Assembly: GCF_013373865.1 (NCBI RefSeq)
Contig: NC_050474.1
Coordinates: 10,885,670 to 10,949,669 of the forward strand
Direction: 5' to 3'
Source of the DNA: Monomorium pharaonis
Taxonomy: Eukaryota; Arthropoda; Insecta; Hymenoptera; Formicidae
Length of the DNA stretch: 64,000 nucleotides
Position 1 is the first letter of the stretch, and every line of letters begins with the position of its first letter. Made by a program: the position numbers and the translations under genes. The notes beneath the pieces are model-generated. The model worked only from the letters and a program-made list of their open reading frames with translations. It did not search any database and had not been told where the DNA came from. This document shows positions 11,985-21,615 of this stretch, in pieces.

Positions 11985-12138
11985 TTTGTCTCCTGTCCTT
12001 GACGGCTTCTTGAATCCGTTTTTTTCTATGTCTTTTGTTCTTGACGGCTTCTTGTATTTGTTTTTTCTATGTCTTTTGTTCTTGACGGCTTCTTGTATTT
12101 GTTTTTTCTATGTTTTTTGTCCTTGACGGCTTCTTGTA
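11985..12138 (-). repeat. 41-42 bp tandem repeats in the Gypsy leader
   Basis: Four copies of a 41-42 bp unit, each containing CTTGACGGCTTCTTG on the + strand, lie between the primer binding site and Gag. The last copy abuts the primer binding site. Leader tandem repeats are known in some LTR elements and may affect packaging or transcription; that role is inference. Confidence 0.85.
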
Positions 12139-12155
12139 TCCCACCGCTGCCACCA
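12138..12155 (-). other. Primer binding site matching tRNA-Leu
   Basis: The + strand reads ATCCCACCGCTGCCACCA, which is the 3' end of a typical insect tRNA-Leu including CCA. It is 4 bp inside the 5' LTR. The element would therefore prime minus-strand synthesis from tRNA-Leu. Confidence 0.85.
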
Positions 12156-12159
12156 ATTT

Positions 12160-12740
12160 TGTTGTGAGCGTTTGCTCGTTTTGGGAATTCTTTCCCGTCG
12201 GTAGTTGGGATCGTTCTGCCTGAAGGGTTGGGACCCAAAGGGTGATGGTTCGGCTTGGTGTATAAGAAAAGGAAGACGTTTCTTACGTGCTTGTTCGTTG
12301 TCTTTATTTCTGTTTCTTGCGCTTACAATCAGCTGTGATGGTGTTAGGTATCACTCGCGATAAGGTGTATAGTACGCGACGCGGCTCGGACGTTGTTATG
12401 TTTTCTCTCTCCGCTCGGTCACGGCGTGGTCGCGTTTATATATTATGATATGTGGCACAATTTCGGGGGCCAGTGACCGGGCGTCGATAGCTTCCGCGAG
12501 GCTAAGCGTTTCGACATCGGAACGCGGTAGTCTTGCGGTTTGATTTTGCAGCGTAGGGCCTATTTCTAGGGCGATACGAACTGCTTCCGAGTGCGCTGTT
12601 GTAATCTCACGGAAGTTACTCGGGACTTCCGTGAGCGCGGCGGATTCTTGTGCGTCTTTCGAAAGAGGTGCTTCTTGCAACGTCTTTCGAAAGATGCGTG
12701 TCGCAATTTTAATAGATATAGTTGTAATCGGCTTACAACA
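12160..12740 (-). repeat. Gypsy 5' LTR
   Basis: 581 bp partner of the LTR at 6399-6979, same ends (TGTTG...CAACA). Read on the - strand it would hold the promoter of the element. Confidence 0.92.
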
Positions 12741-12917
12741 ATGTTATAAGGTAGTAACATATTTATTTTATGTTAAAGATGTATTTAATCAACAACAAAA
12801 AACTTATAATTAAAAATTTATTTTTTTTATTGCACTAACACTAGTCTACTCATAACTACAAATTGGTCCAAATATTTATGCTTTTCAAATCCTCTATCTC
12901 CTCAACAATTTTATCTT

Positions 12918-13271
12918 TTAATAAAATAAATTTTTCCACATAAATTTGACTCTTTGGCCTGTCGCAACTACGTGAGTTCTTTGTTGCATAAAAAGCATTC
13001 TACCAGTCTCGAATCCTTCGTCTTCAGTTAAATAACTCCGGAAAGCGTGAGATTCAATATTCTTAAGGTCACTTGAAAATCTTCCTAAACGATAACACCT
13101 CATACACTGGCGGCGCCAAGGATATATAATTTCCGTCCAACATCTTTCCAGCATTTTTACACAAATACTCCTTAAGAGTATTTTATATAATATGTCTCCG
13201 GTAATCGGTGGGTCGTACTCCATCGATGGGTCCGTAGTTTTCCATTTTCCACTCCTCTGTCCTTTCCTCAT
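12918..13271 (-). CDS. Unrecognised 117-codon ORF
   Basis: An open frame of 117 codons starting MRKGQRSGKWK, rich in Arg, Cys and aromatic residues and without low complexity. I do not recognise the family. It lies between the Gypsy LTR and an AT-rich repeat block near a pogo-like transposon. It may be a fragment of a transposon gene or a chance frame. A TGG-rich, Cys-containing middle (CMRCYRLGRF) gives it a protein-like look, nothing more. Confidence 0.3.
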   Translation of the reverse strand: MRKGQRSGKWKTTDPSMEYDPPITGDILYKILLRSICVKMLERCWTEIIYPWRRQCMRCYRLGRFSSDLKNIESHAFRSYLTEDEGFETGRMLFMQQRTHVVATGQRVKFMWKNLFY

Positions 13272-13454
13272 TGTCAGTTGGTAGTTTCATCTTTTAAAAC
13301 AATTAAATTAAAATTTGTTAACAATAATTTTAATTTTAAAAGAAAATACCTTTTCTGGTTCCTTGATAAAGAGATCTAGCGTTCTTTCTCTCACTCGCGT
13401 TAACTTTTTTTTATTAAAAACAATTTTTGTTTATCCGTTTATTAGAAACTATTA

Positions 13455-13760
13455 GACACATATAAATCGGATCCACTTTATATATAAATCGAAAAGGTTG
13501 ATAAGATTATCGGCACAACATGTGATTTTGCACATCATTTAATATCAAAATAGAGTTTCATCTCATATCTTATTTATCGTGCCGTTTAAAATTATTTAAT
13601 AAATATTATTACAAAAATAACTCGACACATCCGCTTTATATCAATCAAAAAAGTCAACAAGATTATCGGCGCATGTGATTTTGCATCATTTAACATCAAA
13701 ACAGAATTTTATGTAATACCTTATTTATTTATTACACGAAAATGAGATAAGATTAATGTT
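13455..13760. repeat. Two direct copies of a ~130-bp subterminal repeat
   Basis: The blocks at about 13455-13600 and 13622-13760 are diverged direct copies sharing GATAAGATTATCGGC, then ATTTAATATCAAAATAGAGTTT or a variant, then a CTTATTTAT run. A third copy lies at 16665-16790 on the far side of the pogo-like coding region, so the repeat probably belongs to that transposon. Confidence 0.65.
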
Positions 13761-13901
13761 TTATAAGTGATAAATTAAACTACTATTGCAAAAAATAAAA
13801 TAATATGTAATTGCGTCTTTTGATTCATATAAATATGCTCGAGAAAATATTATTTTCGGTTTTACTTACGGCGGCAATCAATTATTTTAGTAAAGACTTT
13901 G

Positions 13902-14608
13902 GAGAGGCCTTTATTTGCGCACAGTACAATTGGATATGTTGCAATTGCCCACCGTGCTATTAGATACGAAACATTGCACACCGTTCAATTGCGCACCGTT
14001 CAATTGCGCACAGTTCGTTTGGACGCAGTTTGATTGGACACCGTTCAATTGGACATTGTTCGATTGGACACCGTTAGATTGGACACCGTTCGATTGAGCA
14101 ACGTTCGATTGCGCACCGTTCAGTTGCGCAGTGTTCAGTTGCACACCGTTCAATTGCACATCGTTCAATTGCACACTATTCAATTGCACACCGTTCAATT
14201 GCGCACCGTTCAATTGGGTTGGCATTCACTTGGACACGGTGCTTTTGGACATGATATCTTGCGCACGGTTCAAATGACCACGGTACATTTGCACATTGTG
14301 TATTTGGACACAAAAGAAATTTTATTAAAAATGTACACCAGTTATATGCACACCATTCACTTGCACATCGTTCACTTGCCCACCACTCATTTGCACACCA
14401 AGAAATGCGCACCGATCATTTGCACACGGAAAGATGCACACCAATCATTTGCACACGGAAAGGTGCACACCGATCATATGCATACCGTTCATTTGGACAC
14501 TATGCTTTTGGACACCGTTTATTTGCACACCGCTCAGTTGCACACCGTTCAATTGCACACCATTTAAGTCGCAAACCCATGTGGTGCAGTGAATGCTTTA
14601 CACACACA

Positions 14609-14645
<37 letters not shown>

Positions 14646-14991
14646 GCATACACACACACACACACACACACACGGGGGGGGGGGATGCAAGGGAGCCGCC
14701 TCCCGCACCCTGCCGTCCAAGTCGCTAACTCATGTACACATCGCAAACGCAGCCATAATGTATGAATATTTAATAAGCGTTTGATTGAACGGTGTGCAAT
14801 TTAACGGTGCGCAATTGAACGGTACGCAATCGAACGGTGCGCAATCGAACGGTGTCTAATCGAACTGTGTCCAATCAAACTGTATCCAATAAAACGGTGT
14901 CCAATCGAAAGGTGCGCAATGTTTCGTGTCTAGTAGCACAGTGGGCAATTGCAACGTGTCCAATTGTATTGTGCGTCACTAAACCTCTCCC
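13902..14991. mobile_element. Non-autonomous element with inverted arrays of short repeats, copy A
   Basis: 1090 bp. AAGACTTTG on the left (13893-13901) and AAGATTTTG on the right (14992-15000) form a 9-bp target duplication with one mismatch. The ends are inverted repeats beginning GAGAGG. The left arm (13910-14565) is an array of degenerate 15-17 bp units such as CACCGTTCAATTGCG. The right arm (14780-14975) is the same unit in reverse orientation. Between them lies a core with CGCAAACCCATGTGGTGCAG, a CGCA/CA microsatellite, a run of G, and CCGTCCAAGTCGCTAAC. There is no coding capacity. The element resembles the copy at 47952-48980 closely. Confidence 0.8.
14601..14686. repeat. CGCA/CA microsatellite and poly-G in the core of copy A
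   Basis: Tandem CGCA, then CA, then about ten G. It occupies the middle of the element, and equivalent tracts are seen in the cores of the other copies. Confidence 0.9.
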
Positions 14992-15149
14992 AAGATTTTG
15001 TGATTCATACAATATCTTACTTCATATAATTCTCTTCAAAATGACGTTGAATGTCGCATATGTAATAAACATGTGCGACTACGTTTCAAGTTGCAAGTAT
15101 AACACAGACACTTATAAAATCGTTTGAAATTGAAGTGCATAATAAAATT

Positions 15150-16655
15150 CGCAATATTCTACAAAAATGTCAAGACGTACGATCGGTATCATTATTTAAA
15201 CATGATTATGTACTTGATTTTGACGATTTATCAGAACCGCATGAACCACAGTTGTAGAGCATATTACGCCTGCAGAAAAAAAAGAAGACAGATTTGAACC
15301 CGAAGAATGCATTGTTCATGATGAAGGTGGGAAGGTTAATTATAATTATAAGAGAAAAGCTGTGGAGTTTTGGAAAACCGGAAAAAAAGCAAGTCGACCT
15401 TTAACTACTGTACAAAACCGTTTTCGCAAGTTTAAATCCATACATCAACTATACAAGTGGGAAGTGTGTATAAAGAAAGGTGAAACAAATGCAGATAAAG
15501 TTGTATTTATTACGGTATACGTACTGCAAAAAATCGAAGAAGCTCGTGAAAAAAGATCTATTGTTCATGACATGAATTTAAGATCATGGGCTTTGGAAGC
15601 AAAAAGCCAAATAGATTTATCTGAATTTAAGGCAAGTAAATATTGGATTTGGAAAATCAAGAATGTGCATGGAATTGTTTCCCACAAAATAACGACATTT
15701 AGAACGCGATTTATACTTGAAAATATTAATAATCTACAAGATATCGGAAAATCGTTTGTTTCAAACCTAAGATCTAACATCCCAACCATCGGAGTTGAAG
15801 AAGTTTATAATGCAGATGAGAGTGGCTTCAACCTTGAAATACATTCTGGACGAACATTAACGCAATTAGGTGCAAAAATAGTTAAGCAACGCTTCAATCG
15901 ATATCTTCTACGACACATAGTTACACTATAATGCCGATTATTTCGGCAAGCGGACGCTTTTACCACTGTACATGGTTTTAAAAGAATCCACAAGAACATT
16001 TGGTCCAAGAGTGCAAGAAACTCTTTTTCATCCAGTTAATATTTACATCCAAGCTTCAAAATCAGGAAAACTTACATCTAAACGTTTCAAACTTGGTTCA
16101 CCGAAGTGTATTGGTTTATCGAAGTGGTTTACCGAATACTGGTCGTAAAAGCGTGCTACTACTCGATTCGATTGGACGGAACACTGTCCGAGTCAGCTAC
16201 AGTAGTTGATTCCACAAGACAAAGAGGTATAACTTTTAACCATTCCAAAAAAGACGACGGGCCTCATTCAGCCTTTAAATGTGTTTGGATTCCGGATTTG
16301 GAAAAATTTTGTGCGAACAAAATTTTCAAATAATATAATTCTTCAAGAGATGTCAATTTGCACTCCCGTAACGAAATAATTAAATTGCAATCATTAACCT
16401 ATAATCAGCTTTCTTTGCTTAGATCCAAATATCTTTCCAATATGCTTGATTTAAAAGTAGATATGTAAAAATACATTCTGGCAAATTTCAAAATCCTGTA
16501 GAGTTCTGTTATCTACAAAATGAAAAGCATATACCGAAATGTAATATTTGTGGAATTGCCGTTTTTATACGCTGTGCATGGTGCGGCGAATATTTGTGTT
16601 TTAAACATTTTTATGAAGAATATCATTATTGTACAAATTATAATCCGTAATTTAC
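15150..16655 (+). pseudogene. Pogo/Tc1-like transposase relic (DDE superfamily)
   Basis: Best open segment is 15362-15931 (189 codons). It contains an N-terminal helix-turn-helix-like part (KASRPLTTVQNRFRKF) and the start of the catalytic domain (VYNADESGF, LEIHSGRTL). Coding similarity continues to about 16330 in shifted frames (IMPIISASGR, then SVLLLDS). A Cys-rich C-terminal tail at about 16490-16650 reads CNICGIAVFIRCAWCGEYLC and then HYC, a pattern I associate with a group of insect pogo-like elements. Several frameshifts and stops make the gene dead. Direct ~130-bp repeats on both sides may be its subterminal sequences, and copy A of the inverted-array element lies just upstream of it. 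Confidence 0.7.
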
Positions 16656-16664
16656 GAAATAGTT

Positions 16665-16790
16665 AAACATATCCGCATTATGTAAATCAGAAAGTTAGAT
16701 AAGGTTATCAATTATATAGTTTTATGTCATTTAATATTAAAGTAGAGTTTTAATATCTTGTTTATTGATTTGCCAAATTATCCACTGAAA
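16665..16790. repeat. Third copy of the pogo-flanking ~130-bp repeat
   Basis: Shares GATAAGGTTATC, then ATTTAATATTAAAGTAGAGTTT in parts, then a TTGTTTATTGAT end, with the copies at 13455-13760, in the same orientation. Confidence 0.55.
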
Positions 16791-17600
16791 TAATAAATGT
16801 ATGAATGTTATTATTATAATAAAATAATAAATAACGTTTATTGTTATGATTTATACCTGTCACTGATCAGTATTAATTTGTTTTAATTTTCATATATAAT
16901 TACTGATCGGCTTAAAAGCTATCTGAAATGTATGTTAATAATAATATAAATAATTCAAATATTGCTTTACAAAACTATTTTGATAATTAAAACTGCTAAC
17001 AATTAAAAAAAAATTATTTTAGATACAATTTTTTGATATCTTACTTATTGGTGGTTATTCCGCAAAAACAAAGTCTATATTTTTTGCAAGGTAATTTTTC
17101 TTAAATTGTAGTATTGTCGTCCTTATCGTAAAGAATTGAGTGCTTATACGAATAGCATACGAATAGTCTATATACGGATAGCGTATATGCGGAAACGTTT
17201 ATAATTATTTCTCGAAAATGATTTATTGAAACATAAATTAATCATATATGGTTGAATTCGAAAAAAAATAACCTTTAATTTAGTGTAAACAAAAATTACA
17301 AAATTTTAAAAATAAAGGGAAGAAGGGGAAGGTATTTTGTTAAACAAAAGCAAATAAATTTTTTTTTATAACTTTACACAGTACTCTTAAAACCGTTCGA
17401 CTTTTGTTAAAAAAATTTTTTTCTATCTTTCATAGTTTTGAAGATACATATTTACATGGAAAGGAAAAAACCGATTTTTTTCGACCCCCTTAAAGTGAAA
17501 GTTAACAAAAATGAAAAATAGTTCCCTATTAGGAACGAACTGCGTAATGCATTACGGTTTCATTAAAAAATATTTTTTCAATAACTAACGCGAAGATCCT
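16791..17600. other. AT-rich spacer
   Basis: No gene, RNA or clear element boundary seen. Confidence 0.5.
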
Positions 17601-17866
17601 TAATTACGCATTACTTTCTTAATAAGTAATGCGATTTTTTTCATTACGCATTACTTTTTTAATAAGTAATGCGATTTTTTTCATTACGCATTACTTTTGA
17701 AATGAGTAATGCGATTTTTTTCATTACGCATTACTTTTTTAATAAGTAATGCGATTTTTTTCATTACACATTATTTCTTTAATAAGCAATGTAATTTTTT
17801 TTCATTACGCATTACTTTTTTAATAAGTAATGCGATTTTTTTATTACGTATTGCTTTTTTAATAAG
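17601..17866. repeat. 40-bp palindromic tandem repeat array, left part
   Basis: Six to seven tandem units of 40 bp. Each unit is itself a palindrome: AATAAGTAATGCG, an AT stretch, then CGCATTACTT. The array is interrupted by a solo LTR at 17867-18513 and resumes at 18514. Confidence 0.9.
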
Positions 17867-18513
17867 TGTCTGCAAATGTCGCAACATAATTCGCTGGAGC
17901 TCTACGGATGGGAGCAGGGTGAGAGGACGTAGCGGCAATAATGCTCACGAGTAAAATATAGATGGTTTAATTATTATATCACACAGTGATCAGAGCGAAT
18001 CTGATCTATCACAGAAGTGAGGTTTATAGATATGAAAATTTACATGCGCTTAGTCTGAATTGAGCTTACAATGTCTTTTACTATGAAATGAACTGTTCTC
18101 ACTCGCACGGGTCAATTGTATTAATCAAACACTGGCCTGGTGATGCTGATGCCCCTTGAGCTGTGTGGTCTGCGCCGGCTTGCGCTGCACGTGGTGAGTC
18201 TGAGCTGCGGTGTTGATGCACTTGATTTTCACGAATGCGACTGACTAATGAGCTGACCCTTATGTTGATTATCGATGAGAGCGTCGAATGTCCACAGAAT
18301 GAGAAAACACAATAAAGCTGTCTAAATACACTATCTCACGCGTTCGTACGTACGGTAGCCATAGAACTCTACCGACCACGAACTAAGCAGCCCGTCTTCG
18401 CCGACCCGATCGGGCATGCGCTTGCGCGATGTGCGCCGATCTTGTCCGTGGTGCCCGGCGGATGCTGCCATCTGGTCGGTCGTGAAATTATTACATTAAA
18501 TGATTCTTGAACA
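17867..18513 (+). mobile_element. Solo LTR inserted in the 40-bp array
   Basis: 647 bp, begins TGTCTGC and ends TTGAACA. It is bounded by a perfect 5-bp target duplication ATAAG (17862-17866 and 18514-18518) inside one monomer of the surrounding tandem repeat. AATAAA at 18311-18316 supports + orientation. No internal region is left, so it is the product of LTR-LTR recombination. 5-bp duplications fit Gypsy, BEL or Copia; the family is not identified. Confidence 0.85.
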
Positions 18514-18650
18514 ATAAGTAATGCGATTTTTTTCATTACACATTACTTTTTTAATAAGTAATACGATTTTTTTCATTACGTATTACTTTTTTAATAAGTA
18601 ATGCGATTTTTTTCATTACGCATTATTTTTTTAATAATTAATGAGTAAAG
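18514..18650. repeat. 40-bp palindromic tandem repeat array, right part
   Basis: About three more units of the array at 17601-17866, becoming degenerate near 18640. Confidence 0.85.
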
Positions 18651-18929
18651 AAATAATTATTTATTAAAAAATTAATAAGTAATGCATTATTTTACAATTT
18701 GCGTTTTCATTACCCTGCTTGCATATAATTTGTCGGAATTTTCTAAATTTTCGTGTTCGATAACTTCCCTTGTTAGTACAACAGAAAATATTTAATAAAA
18801 GTTCTAACGTATTCTATTTTAATATATTATTATATTTATTATACTGTGTATTATTATACTGTAATATATTATTATTATTTCATTTTCAACTTATAGCAAC
18901 AAAAGTTTTTTTTAATTAATTTATCAATG

Positions 18930-19880
18930 CAGATCGAGAAAACAGAGATAGATATTCTTGTCCCACCTCCCTTGGTAACGACGTTCCATTTTTTTAATGT
19001 CTTAATGGAATTGTTCTCTCTGTTCTTCACTGTAATCTCCAAGATTCTGTGAGAAGTAATGTGGATGGAGAAGAAAGTGTAGCTTGAGATTAACTAAACA
19101 TCTTAATGCATGGAAGGTTTTCACCATATCAGTTACTAAATCTTTATAGTCTTCACTTTTGTAATTACCCAAAAAGTTTTCTACATTGTTATAACTAACA
19201 AGGGAACCTCGCGAATCCGAAAATTCTGATTTTAATGAAACTTGGCACAAATATAGAAGGGGTAAATACATGAATTTAGAAATTATAAGTTGGTGCTTAT
19301 AAACGGTTTAAAGGGTTGAAACCCTTCAAAAATTTAGAGTTTTTGCCTTTTCTCGATATATTTCGTAAACTAAACAAAATATAAAAAATATTTTATACAA
19401 AAGTTTTACAGTATGAGTACCTCTATTTAATTATGCTATTTATTTTTTCAAAAAAATTTTTTTTCAAAAACAAATTGTTTTTTTTGCAAAAAATGTTTTT
19501 GGGAAAAAATAAATAGAATAGTTAAATAGAAGTATTCATGCTGTAAAACTTTTGTATGAAACATTTTTATATATTTTTGAAAGGTGGTTTCAACCCTTTA
19601 AACCGTTTACAAGCACCAACTTGTAATTTCTAAATTCATGTATTTACCCCCTCTACATTTATGCCAAGTTTCATTAAAATCAGAATTTTCGGGTTTGCGA
19701 GGTTCCCTTGTAAGTCATGCAGCTAGTTCATCAGCATGCATTGTATCAAGAACTCCTTGATTTCTTAAAGTAAGGCATCCCGTATTGAAAATTTCCTAGG
19801 ATGTCGCTTTATTCTGTCAAATAGAATCTCCTCAGATTTTTAATTCTCGAATAAAAATTAAAAAACCTGCTGCTTCAGAG
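18930..19880 (-). pseudogene. Fragment of an arthropod protein family of unknown function
   Basis: Read on the - strand, the open part (19195-19002) has VENFLGNYKSEDYKDLV, then LKLHFLLHPHYF, then SEEQREQFH. It continues past a single in-frame TAA (in place of a Gln codon) into ERRYQGRWDKN at about 18960-18990. Upstream coding (DTMHADELAA) lies at about 19715-19760, on the far side of a MITE inserted at 19199-19710. I know this C-terminal signature (nFLGN..., EQGERFHQDI, RYQGRW) from many uncharacterised arthropod proteins with an N-terminal zinc-finger-like domain, often multi-copy. A second member is at 61985-64000. Truncated, interrupted and stopped, so a pseudogene. Confidence 0.7.
19199..19710. 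mobile_element. 512-bp palindromic MITE with TAA target duplication
   Basis: The whole element is a long imperfect hairpin: CAAGGGAACCTCGCGAA at the left matches its reverse complement at the right, and the similarity runs inward for more than 200 bp to an A/T-rich centre. TAA flanks it on both sides (19196-19198, 19711-19713). A 3-bp TAA duplication suggests the PIF/Harbinger superfamily. It splits the pseudogene at 18930-19880. The same ends occur on the 39317-42422 element. Confidence 0.8.
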
Positions 19881-19908
19881 GATGCTGGAGATGGTTGTAA
19901 TGTCAAAG

Positions 19909-20180
19909 TTACAGTATCATGTTAGAACTTTTCTCGTCATTTGCATCGAACGGGGGGTTATGGGGTAATGCCCCAATAAAACAGTACTTGATATCCACGT
20001 TAATGCTACGTGGCCTGAGTTTTCTCATGGCCGCTCTGTACGGGCGCCCCCACGGATCCGGCTCTAGGGAGGCTAATAACTCCTCCCAGGCCTGGCCTTT
20101 GCCGTCCTGATAGCCGCCCCAAAGGCGGATCCTAACCTTAACCAACCCAGCAATCCGATTGGTGGTGTCCGTTTATTACT
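19909..20180 (-). pseudogene. LINE ORF2 fragment (linker between endonuclease and RT)
   Basis: The - strand frame at 20145-19909 contains AWEELLASLEPDPWGRPY followed by MRKLRP, the conserved stretch just before the RT domain in R1/Jockey-type LINEs (W-EL...DPWG-PY), and then HNPPFD. Neither the endonuclease nor the RT core is present, so it is a short internal fragment. Confidence 0.65.
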
Positions 20181-20190
20181 GTGCGCATCT

Positions 20191-20319
20191 GGGACGCTCC
20201 CAATTGGACAGTGTGCAATTGAACGGTGCGTAATTGAACGGTGTGCAATGTTTCGTGTTAGTAGCACGGTGGGCAATTGCAACGTGTCCAATTGTATTGT
20301 GCGCAAATGAAGGCCTCTC
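20191..20319. mobile_element. Truncated end of an inverted-array element, copy E
   Basis: From TTGGACAGTGTGC to GGCCTCTC at 20319 this matches the right end of copy A (GTGTGCAATTGAACGG units, then CAATTGCAACGTGTCC and the GAGAGG terminus in reverse). Its left border is GGGACGCTCCC, which is the terminal motif of the other subfamily (27709-27719). It has only one array, so it is a partial or rearranged copy. Confidence 0.65.
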
Positions 20320-21314
20320 ATGGGTTATCAGATTATGAGACATTTATTAGAGGGTCCTAAAATTAGAAATGGTTAGTAAAAATTATATTGGTTCACAAAG
20401 TTTAATGTTTGTAGGAGTAAAAGTCATTCTGTTTTATGATTATTTAAAGATGTTTTTTGAGAGTGAAAAAATTGAGATGTGGTGGAGCAAAACTGACATC
20501 AGATTTTTAGTGGGCCAAAATACATGGGAATAACCTGATTTGGCTTATGGCGCAGGGTACTTTTTTGTGAGTCTGTGTTATTATCACACTGTGACTTTTC
20601 CTTGTAAGTTAATGAGAATTAGTAATTCGAATTACGATTGAATAGAAGAAATCGTAAAAAATGGGGATTTCCAAAATTTTTGATATTTAGGTGGCTATAT
20701 TAAATCCGCCATGTTAAAAAAAATTTGCGCTGCATAGTCTTTAAGTACAACTAAAAGTGCACGCTTTATGTAGTTCCGATCCTCATTCAAACCCGTTACA
20801 ATAAAGGAAATTCACTTTAAGGAAAATTTTACACAAAATTAAAAAAAAAGTAACTTTTTTTTAAAATAAGCTCAAAACTCAATGTTCTTGACTTATTTTT
20901 CAATTTTTCTCGGCGACATTCACACTCAAAACGCCTAGAAAAGTACTTTTGGATGAAAAGTTTGTTTTATACAAAATCTAAGCCGTCAAAGTTTACAAAA
21001 AAATTCTTGTGCATTTGAGTGTTAAAGGGTTAAACACAATTTTAATTTGAATAGAAAGTTTAACTAGAAATTGAGATATAAAAAGTATAAAATGTTGAGA
21101 AATGTTGAGATATGAAGTAAGAAATAAAATAGTAAATAACGAATTAATTAGTAGATAGTTTTATAAAAATTGAAACAAATAAGAAAAAAATGGGTCCTCT
21201 TCTCTTTGTATGTGAAACAATCGCTTTTCTGAAATCTTTAGATCTATTCTGTAAAAATTTTAATGCGCTGTGTTAACGGACACAAGAATTCATAATGGTT
21301 TAACATTTTTTCAG
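20320..21314. other. Intron sequence with no recognised element
   Basis: AT-rich DNA upstream of the transporter exon. No coding similarity or repeat ends seen. A pyrimidine-rich stretch ending TTTTTTCAG at 21306-21314 is the splice acceptor of the next exon. Confidence 0.5.
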
Positions 21315-21466
21315 CTTTGGTGGGTTCGCTGACTATTGGAACTACGTTCTTTTTATCGCCGATTGCCGGTATGCTAACGGATAAATTCGGTATCCAAACA
21401 ACTACATTTGTCGGGGGTGCGATTGCATCTGTTGGCCTATTGCTCTCCTCGCTTCTGACAGACAAG
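21315..21466 (+). CDS. Monocarboxylate-transporter-like protein (SLC16 family), internal exon
   Basis: A 152-bp exon bounded by ...TTTTTTCAG and GTAACA. It codes for LVGSLTIGTTFFLSP and then AGMLTDKFGI, followed by FVGGAIASVGLLLSSLLTDK. This is the second and third membrane segments of SLC16 transporters, with the conserved FxLSP and the LTDKFG loop. These plasma-membrane proteins carry monocarboxylates or related small acids, usually with protons; the substrate here cannot be told. The exon begins with the last two bases of a codon and ends in phase 0. The next exon is at 31917, also phase 0, and continues the family alignment without a gap. The preceding exon (with the usual DGGWGW motif) was not found in the window. 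Confidence 0.85.
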
Positions 21467-21615
21467 GTAACAGAAGACAAGAGAGATACTGCATGCAATT
21501 GTTTCCATACAGCGCAGAATATTGAAAGAACATTGCTGACACATAACAATGTTAAATACTAAATGTCAATGTTTTTTCCGACATTGAATCTATATTAATT
21601 TTTTTACTAATTATT

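Larger units (their letters stand above)
6399..12740 (-). mobile_element. Young Gypsy-type LTR retrotransposon lacking reverse transcriptase
   Basis: A complete LTR-to-LTR element, 6342 bp, read on the - strand. Both LTRs are 581 bp, start TGTTG and end CAACA, and differ by eye at only one base, so the insertion is recent. ATGT occurs on both outer sides (6395-6398 and 12741-12744), consistent with a 4-bp target duplication. The primer binding site matches a tRNA-Leu 3' end, and a polypurine tract adjoins the 3' LTR. Inside is one uninterrupted 1130-codon ORF with Gag, protease and integrase. Reverse transcriptase and RNase H are missing. The copy must have been reverse-transcribed with enzyme supplied by another element, or have lost the domains after insertion without breaking the frame. 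Confidence 0.9.

Noticed and set aside
12138..12155. Possible tRNA-Leu gene
   Set aside because: Only the 3' 18 bases including CCA are present, next to an LTR. This is a primer binding site.
13902..14991. CRISPR-like appearance of regularly spaced short repeats (also in the 26.6, 48 and 54.6 kb elements)
   Set aside because: Units are directly adjacent and degenerate with no unique spacers. The context is a eukaryotic genome, and the arrays form opposed arms of flanked transposable elements.
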